This document shows positions 18,016 through 26,454 of a stretch of 64,000 nt of DNA, in pieces. Location: NCBI GenBank assembly GCA_046262355.1, contig JBHEMX010000068.1, positions 10,060 through 74,059 on the forward strand. The letters are read 5' to 3'. The notes beneath the pieces are model-generated. The model worked only from the letters and a program-made list of their open reading frames with translations. It was not told where the DNA came from and did not search any database. The position numbers and the translations under genes were made by a program. The DNA comes from DATADD01 sp046262355 (GTDB lineage: Bacteria; Actinomycetota; CADDZG01; WHSQ01). Each line of letters opens with the position of its first letter. Position 1 is the first letter of the stretch.

Positions 18016-19641
18016 GTGGGAGACGAGCAAGCCATCGCGCGCGTCGCGCGCGACCGGTTCGGCTTCGATGAGCTCAGGCCGGGCCAGGTCGAGGCGATCG
18101 AGACGGTGCTGGCGGGGCGCGACACGCTGGTCGTGATGCCGACGGGATCCGGGAAGTCGGCGATCTACCAGACCGCCGCGCTCATGCGCAAACAGGCAAC
18201 GGTGGTCGTGTCGCCTCTGATCGCGCTGCAGCGCGATCAGGTCGAGTCGATCGAAGAGCACGACGCCGGGGGCGCAGCGGAGGCGAACTCGACCAAGGCG
18301 GCGGGCCGGCGACGGGAGGCGTTCGACGATCTCGAGTCCGGCGACCTCGAGTTCCTCTTCCTCGCGCCCGAGCAGTTCAACAACGAGGACACTGTCGCGA
18401 GCCTCCACGCCTCGGACATCTCGTTGTTCGTGGTCGACGAGGCTCACTGTGTGAGCGCCTGGGGACACGACTTCCGTCCAGACTATCTGCGGCTCGGGAC
18501 GATCATCGATTCGCTCGGCCACCCGACCGTCGTGGCGCTCACCGCGACCGCGTCGCCGCCGGTGCGGCGCGAGATCATCGACCTCCTGCGGATGCGGAAG
18601 CCGGCGATCGTGGTGCGGGGGTTCGACCGCCCGAACATCTCCCTTCGGGTGCGGCGGTTCCACCGCCGCCGGGACAAGCTCGATGCACTCCTGGCCGGGA
18701 CGGCCGCCGCCGAGGTCCCGGGGATCGTCTACGTCGCGACGCGGCGCAGCTCCGAGACGATCTCGGCGGCGCTGCGGGACCGAGGCGTGAATGCCGGGCC
18801 CTACCACGCCGGCCTCACCCCCAAGCAGAGGACCGCCGTGCAGGACGCCTTCATGGGCGGGGCCGTCGATGTCGTCGTGGCGACGGTCGCCTTCGGGATG
18901 GGCATCGACAAGTCCGACGTCCGTTTCGTGTTCCATCACGACATCCCGGACTCCGTGGACTCCCTCTATCAGGAGCTGGGGCGCGCCGGGCGCGACGGCG
19001 CGCCGGCCCAGGCGGTCCTCTTCTACCGCCAGGAGGATCTCGGCCTGCGGCGGTTCTTCGCGTCGGGCGGCATGCTCGGGCTCGACCAGCTCCGAGACGT
19101 CGTCGACGCGGTCAACGCGCGCGCCGAGGTCGTGAGCGCGAACGACCTCCGGAAGGACGTCGGTCTGTCCCAGTCCAAGCTCACCACCGCGATCGGTCTG
19201 CTCGAGAAGGTCGGTGCGGTCCACGTGCTCCCGGGCGGAGGGGTGCAGCCGAGCTCGAGGGCCGGCGATCCCGAGACCGCCGCGGCGGATGCGGCCAAGG
19301 GAGAAGAGATCCGCCAGGAGGTGGACCGGTCACGCATCGAGATGGTGCGTGGCTATGCAGAGACGCGCGACTGCAGGCGGCAGTTCCTGCTCAACTACTT
19401 CGGCGAGAGCTTCGATGACCCTTGCGGCAACTGCGACAACTGTCGTGCGGGCTCGACCGTCGAGGAGCGGGATGCCGCCGTCTGGCCGGCGGGGAGCCGC
19501 GTCGTCCACACATCGTGGGGCGAGGGAGAGGTGATGCGCTACGAGGGCGGCAAGGTCGTCGTGTTGTTCGACGAGAAGGGCTACAAGACGCTCTCGATCG
19601 CGGCGGCGGCAGAGAGGGGGATCCTGACGGGGCTCGATTAG
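18016..19641 (+). CDS. recQ: RecQ-family ATP-dependent DNA helicase
   Basis: 541 residues from GTG 18016. Superfamily 2 motifs are intact: Walker A MPTGSGKS at 41-48, VVDEAHCVSAWGHDFRPDY (motif II plus the RecQ aromatic loop), ALTATASP (III), and QELGRAGRDG (VI). The RecQ zinc-binding Cys cluster is present as C-R-R-Q-F through CGNCDNC. It is shorter than E. coli RecQ and has no HRDC domain; instead it ends in a beta-rich tail (HTSWGEGEVMRYEGGKVVV) like a small SH3-type barrel. A 3'-5' helicase for recombination repair, likely monocistronic. Confidence 0.92.
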   Translation: MGDEQAIARVARDRFGFDELRPGQVEAIETVLAGRDTLVVMPTGSGKSAIYQTAALMRKQATVVVSPLIALQRDQVESIEEHDAGGAAEANSTKAAGRRREAFDDLESGDLEFLFLAPEQFNNEDTVASLHASDISLFVVDEAHCVSAWGHDFRPDYLRLGTIIDSLGHPTVVALTATASPPVRREIIDLLRMRKPAIVVRGFDRPNISLRVRRFHRRRDKLDALLAGTAAAEVPGIVYVATRRSSETISAALRDRGVNAGPYHAGLTPKQRTAVQDAFMGGAVDVVVATVAFGMGIDKSDVRFVFHHDIPDSVDSLYQELGRAGRDGAPAQAVLFYRQEDLGLRRFFASGGMLGLDQLRDVVDAVNARAEVVSANDLRKDVGLSQSKLTTAIGLLEKVGAVHVLPGGGVQPSSRAGDPETAAADAAKGEEIRQEVDRSRIEMVRGYAETRDCRRQFLLNYFGESFDDPCGNCDNCRAGSTVEERDAAVWPAGSRVVHTSWGEGEVMRYEGGKVVVLFDEKGYKTLSIAAAAERGILTGLD

Positions 19642-19776
19642 CTCGTGCCCGTACTGCTTCACTGAGAAGATGTCTGCGGACAGGCGTCGCTTCCCAGCCT
19701 TGCCGAAAAGATGAGAGAAGAGGTCCCGGTGACGGTTTCGTGACCGTCGCGCTCGGGTAACCTCGGAGCCCGGATG

Positions 19777-19806
19777 GAGCGCCCTTTGGGGGGTGCGCGG
19801 GCGCTC
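19777..19806 (+). promoter_or_regulatory. Stem-loop GAGCGCCC-N14-GGGCGCTC in glycan operon leader
   Basis: A perfect 8-bp inverted repeat with a G-rich 14-nt loop in the 196-bp gap between recQ and the carbamoyltransferase, 16 bp before its ribosome site. A second, weaker hairpin (GACGGT-N6-ACCGTC) lies near 19730. With no T-run after it, an RNA leader element or Rho-type terminator of recQ are both possible. Confidence 0.4.
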
Positions 19807-19822
19807 TCATTCCCTTCAGGCT

Positions 19823-19829
19823 CGAGGGG
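19823..19829 (+). promoter_or_regulatory. Ribosome binding site fixing a TTG start
   Basis: GAGGGGG lies 8 bases upstream of TTG 19838. This supports the TTG over the farther upstream in-frame codons for the carbamoyltransferase. Confidence 0.6.
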
Positions 19830-19837
19830 GTCCTTCC

Positions 19838-21487
19838 TTGGCACGTGTGCTCGGCCTCAACGGCGTATTCCATGACCCCGCCGCCGCTCTGGTGGTGGAC
19901 GGTCGGATCGTCGCGGCAGCGGAGGAGGAGCGCTTCAATCGCCGCAAGCACGGCAAGGCGCCCGTGCCGTTCTCCACCTGGGAGCTCCCCGAGCAGGCGG
20001 CCGCCTGGTGCCTCGAGCGGGGGGGCGTCGCGCCCGAGGATCTCGACGCGGTTGCCTACTCGTACGACCCGGAGCTCGCCGAGGCGCCCGGTCCGGACCT
20101 CACCGTCAACGAGTGGGAGGGGCTGAGGACGCTCTATGCGCGCCGGGCCCCTCTGTTCCTGCACGCGGCGCTCGGGGGACTCGACCCCGCGATCGTGCGC
20201 TTCGTTCCCCACCACGTGGCTCATGCCGCGTCGGCCTACCTCGGCGCGCCGTACCCGTCGTCCGCGGTCATGGTGCTGGACGGGCGCGGCGAGCGCACCT
20301 CGTACCTAGCGGGGAGGTGGACCGGCGAGCAGCTCGAGGTGCTCGCCACACAGTCGCTCCCGCACTCGCTCGGGCTGATGTACGAGGAGGTCACCGAGCA
20401 CCTCGGCTTCCGGCGCTCGTCCGACGAGTACAAGGTCATGGCCCTGGCCTCCTACGGGAAGCCGACCCGGCTGGCCGACCTCCGTCGCCTCGTGGCGTCC
20501 GCGGGGGACGGTGGCTTCCGCGTCGAGCCGATCGAGTGGGACACGTTGGTCAAGCGCCGGAGTTCCGGCGAGGAGTGGGACCCGGAGCACGCCGACCTCG
20601 CCGCGAGCGTGCAGGTCCGTCTCCAAGAGGTCTTGCTCGAGCTGGCCCGGTGGCTGCACGAGCGGAGCGGCGAGAGCTCCCTCGCGATGGCCGGTGGCGT
20701 TGCGCTCAACTGCGTGGCGAACTCCATCCTCGCGCGCGAGGGACCGTTCGAGCGCATCTGGGTGCAGCCGGCCGCGGGGGATGCGGGCACCGCCCTCGGG
20801 GGGGCGATGTTCCTCGCCCACGAGCTCGGCGACGTCGTGGAGCCCATGGGCACCGCCGCGCTGGGGCGGTCGTGGACCGATGATGAGCTCGAGCGCCGGC
20901 TCGAGGCCGCCGGCGTCGCCTACGAACGCCCCGCGGATGTGGCCGAGGCGGTGGCGGAGGTGCTCGCAAGCAACGGCGTGGTCGCCTGGTATCAGGGGCG
21001 CAGCGAGTGGGGACCGCGCGCGCTCGGCCACCGCAGCCTGCTCGCCAACCCGACGCGGTCGCGGAACCTCGAGCGTCTGAACGACATCAAAGGCCGCGAG
21101 CAGTTCCGCCCGGTCGCTCCGATGGTGTCGGTGGAGCGGGCGGCGGAGATCTTCGAGGGACCGCTGCCGAGCCCGTACATGCTCTTCACCCACGATGTGC
21201 GTCCCGGCTGGGCCGAACGGATCCCGGCGGTCGTCCACGTCGACGGGACCGCGCGCATCCAAACGGTCGACCCGGACGACGAGCCGCTCGTGGCGCGCCT
21301 GCTGGCGGCGTTCGAGCGCCGCACCGGCGTCCCCGTGGTCGTCAACACGAGCCTGAACACGGCCGGACGGCCGATGGTGGACGACCCGCGCGACGCGCTC
21401 GAGTGTTTCGGCTCCTCGCCGGTGGACGCGCTCGCTCTCGGCCCCTTCCTCGTGAGGCGCTCGGCGCCGGCCGCCGCGCCGCGATGA
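19838..21487 (+). CDS. Carbamoyltransferase (NodU/CmcH family)
   Basis: 549 residues from TTG 19838. The N-terminal Kae1-like ATPase fold is seen in VLGLNGVFHDPAAALV and AEEERFNRRKHGK, the metal-site histidines in PHHVAHAAS, and the C-terminal YrdC-like domain in EWGPRALGHRSLLANP and VVNTSLNTAGRPMV. The family transfers a carbamoyl group from carbamoyl phosphate (via carbamoyl-AMP) to a hydroxyl, usually on a sugar or antibiotic. As the first gene of the heptose/glycosyltransferase operon, its acceptor is probably a sugar of that glycan. The stop overlaps the next start (ATGA). Confidence 0.9.
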   Translation: MARVLGLNGVFHDPAAALVVDGRIVAAAEEERFNRRKHGKAPVPFSTWELPEQAAAWCLERGGVAPEDLDAVAYSYDPELAEAPGPDLTVNEWEGLRTLYARRAPLFLHAALGGLDPAIVRFVPHHVAHAASAYLGAPYPSSAVMVLDGRGERTSYLAGRWTGEQLEVLATQSLPHSLGLMYEEVTEHLGFRRSSDEYKVMALASYGKPTRLADLRRLVASAGDGGFRVEPIEWDTLVKRRSSGEEWDPEHADLAASVQVRLQEVLLELARWLHERSGESSLAMAGGVALNCVANSILAREGPFERIWVQPAAGDAGTALGGAMFLAHELGDVVEPMGTAALGRSWTDDELERRLEAAGVAYERPADVAEAVAEVLASNGVVAWYQGRSEWGPRALGHRSLLANPTRSRNLERLNDIKGREQFRPVAPMVSVERAAEIFEGPLPSPYMLFTHDVRPGWAERIPAVVHVDGTARIQTVDPDDEPLVARLLAAFERRTGVPVVVNTSLNTAGRPMVDDPRDALECFGSSPVDALALGPFLVRRSAPAAAPR

Positions 21488-22551
21488 GGCGGCCGCCGGC
21501 GTTCGACGTCGTCGTGCCGAGCGCGGGCAGGCCGTCGCTGCGGCGGCTCCTGAGCGCGCTCATGGATGGCGAGGGCCCGCCTCCGGGGCGCGTGATCGTG
21601 GTCCTCGACGGGGGCGCGACGCTCGACGAGAGCCTCCCCTCCCGGCCGGGGTCGAGGGTCGAGGTGCTCAACAGCGCCGCGCGCGGACCGGCCGCGGCGC
21701 GCAACCTGGGCTGGCGCTCCGCCGACGCCGAATGGGTGGCGTTCCTCGACGACGACGTCGTGCCTCCCGCCGACTGGCGGGCGCGCCTCGCGCTCGACCT
21801 CTCCGGCGCGACGAGCGAGGTCGGCGGCAGTCAGGGTCGGATCCGCGTTCCACTGCCCTCGGGACGCCGCCCGACCGACTGGGAGCGAAACGTGAAGGGC
21901 CTCGAGAAGGCGCGCTGGGCGACGGCCGACATGGCCTACCGACGATCGGTGCTGGCGGAGGTGGGGGGCTTCGACGAGCGCTTCCCGCGCGCTTACCGGG
22001 AGGACGCGGACCTCGGGTTGCGGGTGATCCGGGCCGGGCACGGCATCGCGCAGGGGCGGCGCTGGGTCGAGCACCCGGTGCGTCGGGCCGGGTTCTGGAC
22101 GAGCGTGCGCCTCCAGGCCGGCAACGCCGACGACGCGCTCATGCACGCGCTGCACGGAGCGAGCTGGCGCGCCGCGGCGGAGGTCCCCGGGGGTCGCCGG
22201 CCCCGCCACCTCGCAACCACGGCCGCGGCCCTGGTCGCGCTCGCCGGCCGGGCGGCGGGCGCCCCGGTGGTGGCGCGCGGCGGAGCCGGACTGTGGGGCG
22301 CGGGCGTGGCCGAGCTCGCGTGGAGCCGCATATCGTCCGGCCCGCGCGTTCCCGGGGAGGTACTCCGGATGACCGCGACGAGCGCCGTGCTGCCGCTCGC
22401 GGCGAGCGCGCAGTGGCTCGCCGGCTGGGCGCGCCTGCCGCTCACGCTCCGGCGCGCCGGGCCCCGAGCAACGCCGGCCGACTCGTTCGGCGCGCCCGCC
22501 GAGGCGGCCGCGGGCTCGTTCGGCGCGCCACCCGAGGCGGCCGCGCGGTGA
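21484..22551 (+). CDS. Family 2 glycosyltransferase
   Basis: 355 residues from ATG 21484 (ATGA overlap). GT-A fold: FDVVVPSAGRPSLRRLL at the N-terminus, the metal-binding DDD in VAFLDDDVVPP, and a later YREDADLGLR acidic motif for the catalytic base. Residues after about 230 are Ala-rich and may include one or two membrane-associated helices. The C-terminus ends in an 11-residue tandem duplication (SFGAPxEAAAx twice). Predicted inverting transferase using an NDP-sugar; donor and acceptor unknown. Confidence 0.85.
   Translation: MRRPPAFDVVVPSAGRPSLRRLLSALMDGEGPPPGRVIVVLDGGATLDESLPSRPGSRVEVLNSAARGPAAARNLGWRSADAEWVAFLDDDVVPPADWRARLALDLSGATSEVGGSQGRIRVPLPSGRRPTDWERNVKGLEKARWATADMAYRRSVLAEVGGFDERFPRAYREDADLGLRVIRAGHGIAQGRRWVEHPVRRAGFWTSVRLQAGNADDALMHALHGASWRAAAEVPGGRRPRHLATTAAALVALAGRAAGAPVVARGGAGLWGAGVAELAWSRISSGPRVPGEVLRMTATSAVLPLAASAQWLAGWARLPLTLRRAGPRATPADSFGAPAEAAAGSFGAPPEAAAR
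22482..22547. repeat. 33-bp tandem duplication at the GT2 C-terminus
   Basis: Two adjacent 33-bp units (22482-22514 and 22515-22547) differ at 3 positions and end directly before the GTGA start of the next gene. In frame, so 11 residues are repeated. Confidence 0.85.
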
Positions 22552-23486
22552 ACGTGCTGCTGTGGCACGTGCACGGGTCGTGGACCACCTCCTTCGTGCA
22601 GGGCGGGCACCGCTACCTCATCCCGACGCTGCCCCGACGAGGTCCCGACGGCCTCGGGCGCGCCGCAACCTGGAACTGGCCCGACTCGGCGATCGAGGTG
22701 ACGCCCGCCGAGGCGGCCGAGGCCACCGTCGAGGCGGTCGTCCTCCAGCGACCCCACGAGCTCGACGGCCTCGCCGAGCGCTGGCTGGGCGGGCGGCGGC
22801 CGGGCCGCGACGTGCCTGCGATCTACCTCGAGCACAATGCCCCTCAGGGGCGGATCGCCGACATGCGCCATCCCGCCGCCGACCGCGACGACCTCCTGCT
22901 CGTGCACGTGACCCACTTCAACTCGCTCTTCTGGAACGCCGGCTCGACCGCAACAACCGTGGTGGAGCACGGCATCGTGGACCCGGGCTACCGCTACCGC
23001 GGCAACCTGGAGCGCGCCGCGGTCGCCGTCAACGAGCCGGTCCGGCGCGGGCGCGTCACGGGGACGGACCTCCTCGACGTGTTCGCCTCGGTTGTGCCCC
23101 TCGACCTCTTCGGCATCGGGGCCGGGGCCCTCGGAGGCACCGAGGACCCGCCCCAGCAGGCCCTGCACGACGCGCTGGTGCAGCGTCGCATCTACCTCCA
23201 TCCGATCCGGTGGACCTCACTGGGGCTGTCGCTGCTCGAGGCGATGCACCTCGGCATGCCCATCGTGGCGCTCGCGACCACCGAGGTGACCGAGGCCGTT
23301 CCTCCGGAGGCGGGGGTCGTGTCGAACCGTTTCGAGGTCCTGCTCGAGTCCCTGCGGAGGCTGTGCCGCGACCCGGAGGAGGCGCGCCTGCGGGGCAAGG
23401 CCGCGCGCGAGGCGGCGCTGGCACGCTACGGGCTCGGTCGCTTCCTGGCCGGATGGGACGACGTCTTGGGGCGGGTGTGCCGGTGA
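22548..23486 (+). CDS. Glycosyltransferase, GT4-like
   Basis: 312 residues from GTG 22548 (GTGA overlap). The N-terminus VNVLLWHVHGSWTTSFVQGG is a glycogen-synthase-type opening. The C-terminal half has a GT-B donor site: LHPIRWTSLGLSLLEAMHLG holds the second Glu of the EX7E motif, though the first position is Trp/Thr rather than Glu, a divergence worth noting. It lacks the first-domain loops of longer GT4 enzymes. Position between a GT2 and a GT9 argues for a role in assembling the same glycan. Confidence 0.8.
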   Translation: MNVLLWHVHGSWTTSFVQGGHRYLIPTLPRRGPDGLGRAATWNWPDSAIEVTPAEAAEATVEAVVLQRPHELDGLAERWLGGRRPGRDVPAIYLEHNAPQGRIADMRHPAADRDDLLLVHVTHFNSLFWNAGSTATTVVEHGIVDPGYRYRGNLERAAVAVNEPVRRGRVTGTDLLDVFASVVPLDLFGIGAGALGGTEDPPQQALHDALVQRRIYLHPIRWTSLGLSLLEAMHLGMPIVALATTEVTEAVPPEAGVVSNRFEVLLESLRRLCRDPEEARLRGKAAREAALARYGLGRFLAGWDDVLGRVCR

Positions 23487-24499
23487 GCCGCAGAGCGCCA
23501 CCCGTGCTGCTCGCGTATCGCGCGCTCGGCCTCGGCGACCTGCTCACGGCGGTCCCGGCGCTGCGTGCTCTGGCCGACGCCTTCGCCGGCCACCGGCGCG
23601 TCCTTGCGGCTCCGCAGGCGCTGGCGCCGCTCGCACTGGGCGTCGGCGTCGTCGACGAGGTGATCGATGCACGGCCGTTCGCTCCGCTGCCCGTCGTGGG
23701 CGGTCTCGACGTTGCCGTGAACCTCCCCGGCAACGGTCTCGACGTTGCCGTGAACCTCCACGGCAGGGGACCGCAGAGCCACCGTGTCCTCCTGGCCGCA
23801 GAGCCCCGGCGCCTGATCGCGTTCGCGCACCATGACGTCGCCGCGTCTCGAGGCGGCCCGCGCTGGCGCGCCGATGAGCACGAGGTCGGGCGCTGGTGCC
23901 GCTTGCTCGAGGAGTCCGGCGTGCCCGCGGATCCGCGGCGCCTCGACATCGACCCACCGGCGCGGCCGGCGCCGCCCGCGGCGCGCGCGGCGGTGCTGAT
24001 CCATCCCGGGGCGGCGAGCCCCGCGCGCCGGTGGCCGGTAACACGTTGGGCCACCGTCGCACGCGCCCTGCGTGTGCGCGGCAAGACGGTGGTGGTGAGC
24101 GGCGGACGCAACGAGATCGCGCTTGCGCACTCGCTCGCGGGGGCCGCCGGCCTGCCGCGAGCCTGCGTGCTGGCGGGCGCCACCGACGTGCTCGACCTCG
24201 CCGCCCCGGTGGCCGCCGCCGACGCCGTGCTCTGTGGGGACACGGGGGTCGCCCACCTCGCCACGGCCCTCGGCACGCCGTCGGTCGTGCTGTTCGGCCC
24301 GAGCTCGCCCGGCGCATGGGGCCCGCCTCCGGACCGGCGCCGGCACCGCGTGCTGTGGTCGCGACGCACGGGAGATCCGCATGGCTCGGAGATCGATCGG
24401 GGGCTCCTGGCGATCACCGAGGGGGACGTACTCGAGGCGCTCGAGCAACTCGAGAGCGAAAGCCATCTGGTCGGCGCCCGGCCGGGAGGAGCCGCATGA
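23483..24499 (+). CDS. Family 9 glycosyltransferase (heptosyltransferase-like), copy 1
   Basis: 338 residues from GTG 23483 (GTGA overlap). GT-B fold of the ADP-heptose:LPS heptosyltransferase family: the N-terminal RALGLGDLLTAVPALRAL, VLIHPGAASPARRWP opening the donor domain, and the conserved CGDTGVAHLATALGTPSV. The segment LDVAVNLHGRGPQSH is preceded by an 11-residue tandem duplicate of itself. With GmhA, HldE and GmhB in the operon, ADP-heptose is the likely donor. Lipid A genes are not seen, so the acceptor is not classical LPS on present evidence. Confidence 0.86.
   Translation: MSRRAPPVLLAYRALGLGDLLTAVPALRALADAFAGHRRVLAAPQALAPLALGVGVVDEVIDARPFAPLPVVGGLDVAVNLPGNGLDVAVNLHGRGPQSHRVLLAAEPRRLIAFAHHDVAASRGGPRWRADEHEVGRWCRLLEESGVPADPRRLDIDPPARPAPPAARAAVLIHPGAASPARRWPVTRWATVARALRVRGKTVVVSGGRNEIALAHSLAGAAGLPRACVLAGATDVLDLAAPVAAADAVLCGDTGVAHLATALGTPSVVLFGPSSPGAWGPPPDRRRHRVLWSRRTGDPHGSEIDRGLLAITEGDVLEALEQLESESHLVGARPGGAA
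23701..23766. repeat. 33-bp tandem duplication inside the GT9 gene
   Basis: Units 23701-23733 and 23734-23766 match at 31 of 33 positions, the first 26 bases being identical. The frame is kept, so residues LDVAVNLxG occur twice in a normally single-copy GT9 segment near the acceptor site. Confidence 0.9.
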
Positions 24500-26454
24500 G
24501 ACGGATAGCGCTCATCAGCGAGCACGCCTCGCCGCTCGGGCTTCTCGGCGGCGTCGACGGGGGCGGACAGAACGTCTACGTCGGCGAGCTGGCGAAGAGC
24601 CTCGCATCTCTCGGCTACGGGGTCGATGTCTTCACGCGGCGCGATGCAGAGCTTCTTCCGGAGACCGCGGAGTGGATGAACGGCGTACGCATCGTGAACG
24701 TTCCCGCGGGACCGGCATCGTTTGTTCCGAAAGAAGACCTCCTCGAGCACATGGACGAGTTCACCGCCTTCGTCGAACGCTTCTGCCGCACCACGCGCTA
24801 CGACCTCGTCCACGCGAACTTCTATATGTCGGGTCTGGTCGCGTCTGCGCTCAAGAGGCGCCTCGGCATCCCGTTCGTCGTGACGTTCCATGCGCTCGGA
24901 CGCGTGCGGCGCTTCCACCAGGGCGACGCAGATCGCTTCCCCGATGAGCGTTTCGTGATCGAAGAGCAGATCGTTCGAGAAGCCGACCACGTGATCGCGG
25001 AATGCCCTCAGGAAGAAGAGGACCTCATCAGCTTCTACAACGCCGATCCGGCGCGCATCTCGATCGTACCGGCCGGCTTCGATCCCAACGAGTTCTGGCC
25101 GATCGGCAAGGCGCTCGCGCGCGTCGCGCTGGGCATCCCGCCCGACGACAAGGTCGTGCTGCAGCTCGGCCGCATGGTGCCGCGCAAGGGCGTCGAGACG
25201 GTCGTGCGCGCGTTCGCGCGTCTCTGCAACGAACATGCCGTGACGGCGCGACTGCTGCTCGTGGGAGGCGAGTCCGAGGAACCCGATCCCATCCAGACAC
25301 CCGAGCTCGGCCGGCTCGCCCGCATCGCCGAGGAGGAGGGGATCGCGCCGCGCGTGACGCTCGTCGGCCGTCGCAGTCGCGAGGCACTGAGGTGGTACTT
25401 CAGCGCTGCAGATGTTTTCGTGTCGACGCCGTGGTACGAGCCGTTCGGCATGACTCCGGTGGAGGCGATGGCCTGTGGCACACCCGTGGTGGGCTCCAAC
25501 GTCGGCGGTATCAAGTTCAGCGTGCGCGATGGAGAGACCGGCTATCTCGTTCCGCCACGGGATCCGGAAGCTCTCGCCGAGCGCATCGCACACCTGTACG
25601 CGCATCCCAAGCTCATGGCCACGTTGGCGCGCCAGGCGATCAGACGCGCCAACGACCTCTTCACGTGGGCGACCGTTGCGCGCTCCATCGCGTACGTCTA
25701 CGAAGGCGTGCTCGCGCAGGCGCATCCTGTGCGGCGAGAGGAGGCCCGCCGGACGGCGACCGTCGAGCGGAACTTCGATGCCGCGGTAGAAGCCCTCGAG
25801 AGCTCTCGGCGTCTCCTGCGCGGTTCGGTGCTTGCGGCGGGAAGCGCGCTGAGTGAGTGCTTCGCCGGAGGAGGAAAGGTGCTCGTATGCGGCAACGGCG
25901 GCAGCGCCGCGGATGCGCAGCACCTCGCCGCGGAGCTCGTCGGGCGCTTCAAGAGAGAGCATCGTCCCGCTCTGCCCGCCCTCGCCCTGTGCGCCGATGG
26001 CTCGGTGATGACCGCGTGGTCCAACGACTGCTCGTTCGAGCAGGTGTTCGCGCGTCAGGTCCAGGCGTTCGGACGCACGGGCGACGTCCTCGTCGGGTTC
26101 AGTACGAGCGGGAGGTCACCCAACATCGTGCGAGCATTCGAGGTCGCTCGGCGCGCCGGCATCCTGTGCATCGGCATCGTTGGAGGCGATGGGGGCGAGA
26201 TCAGAGGACTCAGCGATGTGTCCGTCCTCGTCCCAACCTCGGACACGCAGCGCGTCCAAGAGGTCCACACGGTCGTGTTGCACGCGCTCTGCGAGCTTAT
26301 CGAGGATGCGATGGCGTTCCGCCGGGACGACACCGAGGCGGTCGCCGACCTCTCGGTGAGGGTCCAGAGGGAGGAGCGTGCAGACGGCCGCGACGTGATC
26401 GACCTCGTAAGCAAGCGCGCGACTCGAACGATCGAAGGAGCCAATGATGGGTGA
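24496..26454 (+). CDS. Fusion of GT4 glycosyltransferase and sedoheptulose-7-P isomerase (GmhA)
   Basis: 652 residues from ATG 24496 (ATGA overlap). Residues 1-410 are a GT4 enzyme of the MshA/sucrose-synthase type: GGVDGGGQNVYVGELAKSL, VTFHALGRVRR, and the EX7E donor motif PWYEPFGMTPVEAMACG (Glu315, Glu323). Residues about 420-610 are a SIS-fold GmhA: GNGGSAADAQHLAAELVGRF (466-485, Glu480), STSGRSPN (536-543) and QRVQEVHTVVLHALCE with His591, matching the catalytic Glu and His of the isomerase. GmhA makes D-glycero-D-manno-heptose 7-phosphate. No stop or frameshift separates the halves. Precursor synthesis and sugar transfer in one chain is unusual. Confidence 0.9.
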   Translation: MRRIALISEHASPLGLLGGVDGGGQNVYVGELAKSLASLGYGVDVFTRRDAELLPETAEWMNGVRIVNVPAGPASFVPKEDLLEHMDEFTAFVERFCRTTRYDLVHANFYMSGLVASALKRRLGIPFVVTFHALGRVRRFHQGDADRFPDERFVIEEQIVREADHVIAECPQEEEDLISFYNADPARISIVPAGFDPNEFWPIGKALARVALGIPPDDKVVLQLGRMVPRKGVETVVRAFARLCNEHAVTARLLLVGGESEEPDPIQTPELGRLARIAEEEGIAPRVTLVGRRSREALRWYFSAADVFVSTPWYEPFGMTPVEAMACGTPVVGSNVGGIKFSVRDGETGYLVPPRDPEALAERIAHLYAHPKLMATLARQAIRRANDLFTWATVARSIAYVYEGVLAQAHPVRREEARRTATVERNFDAAVEALESSRRLLRGSVLAAGSALSECFAGGGKVLVCGNGGSAADAQHLAAELVGRFKREHRPALPALALCADGSVMTAWSNDCSFEQVFARQVQAFGRTGDVLVGFSTSGRSPNIVRAFEVARRAGILCIGIVGGDGGEIRGLSDVSVLVPTSDTQRVQEVHTVVLHALCELIEDAMAFRRDDTEAVADLSVRVQREERADGRDVIDLVSKRATRTIEGANDG

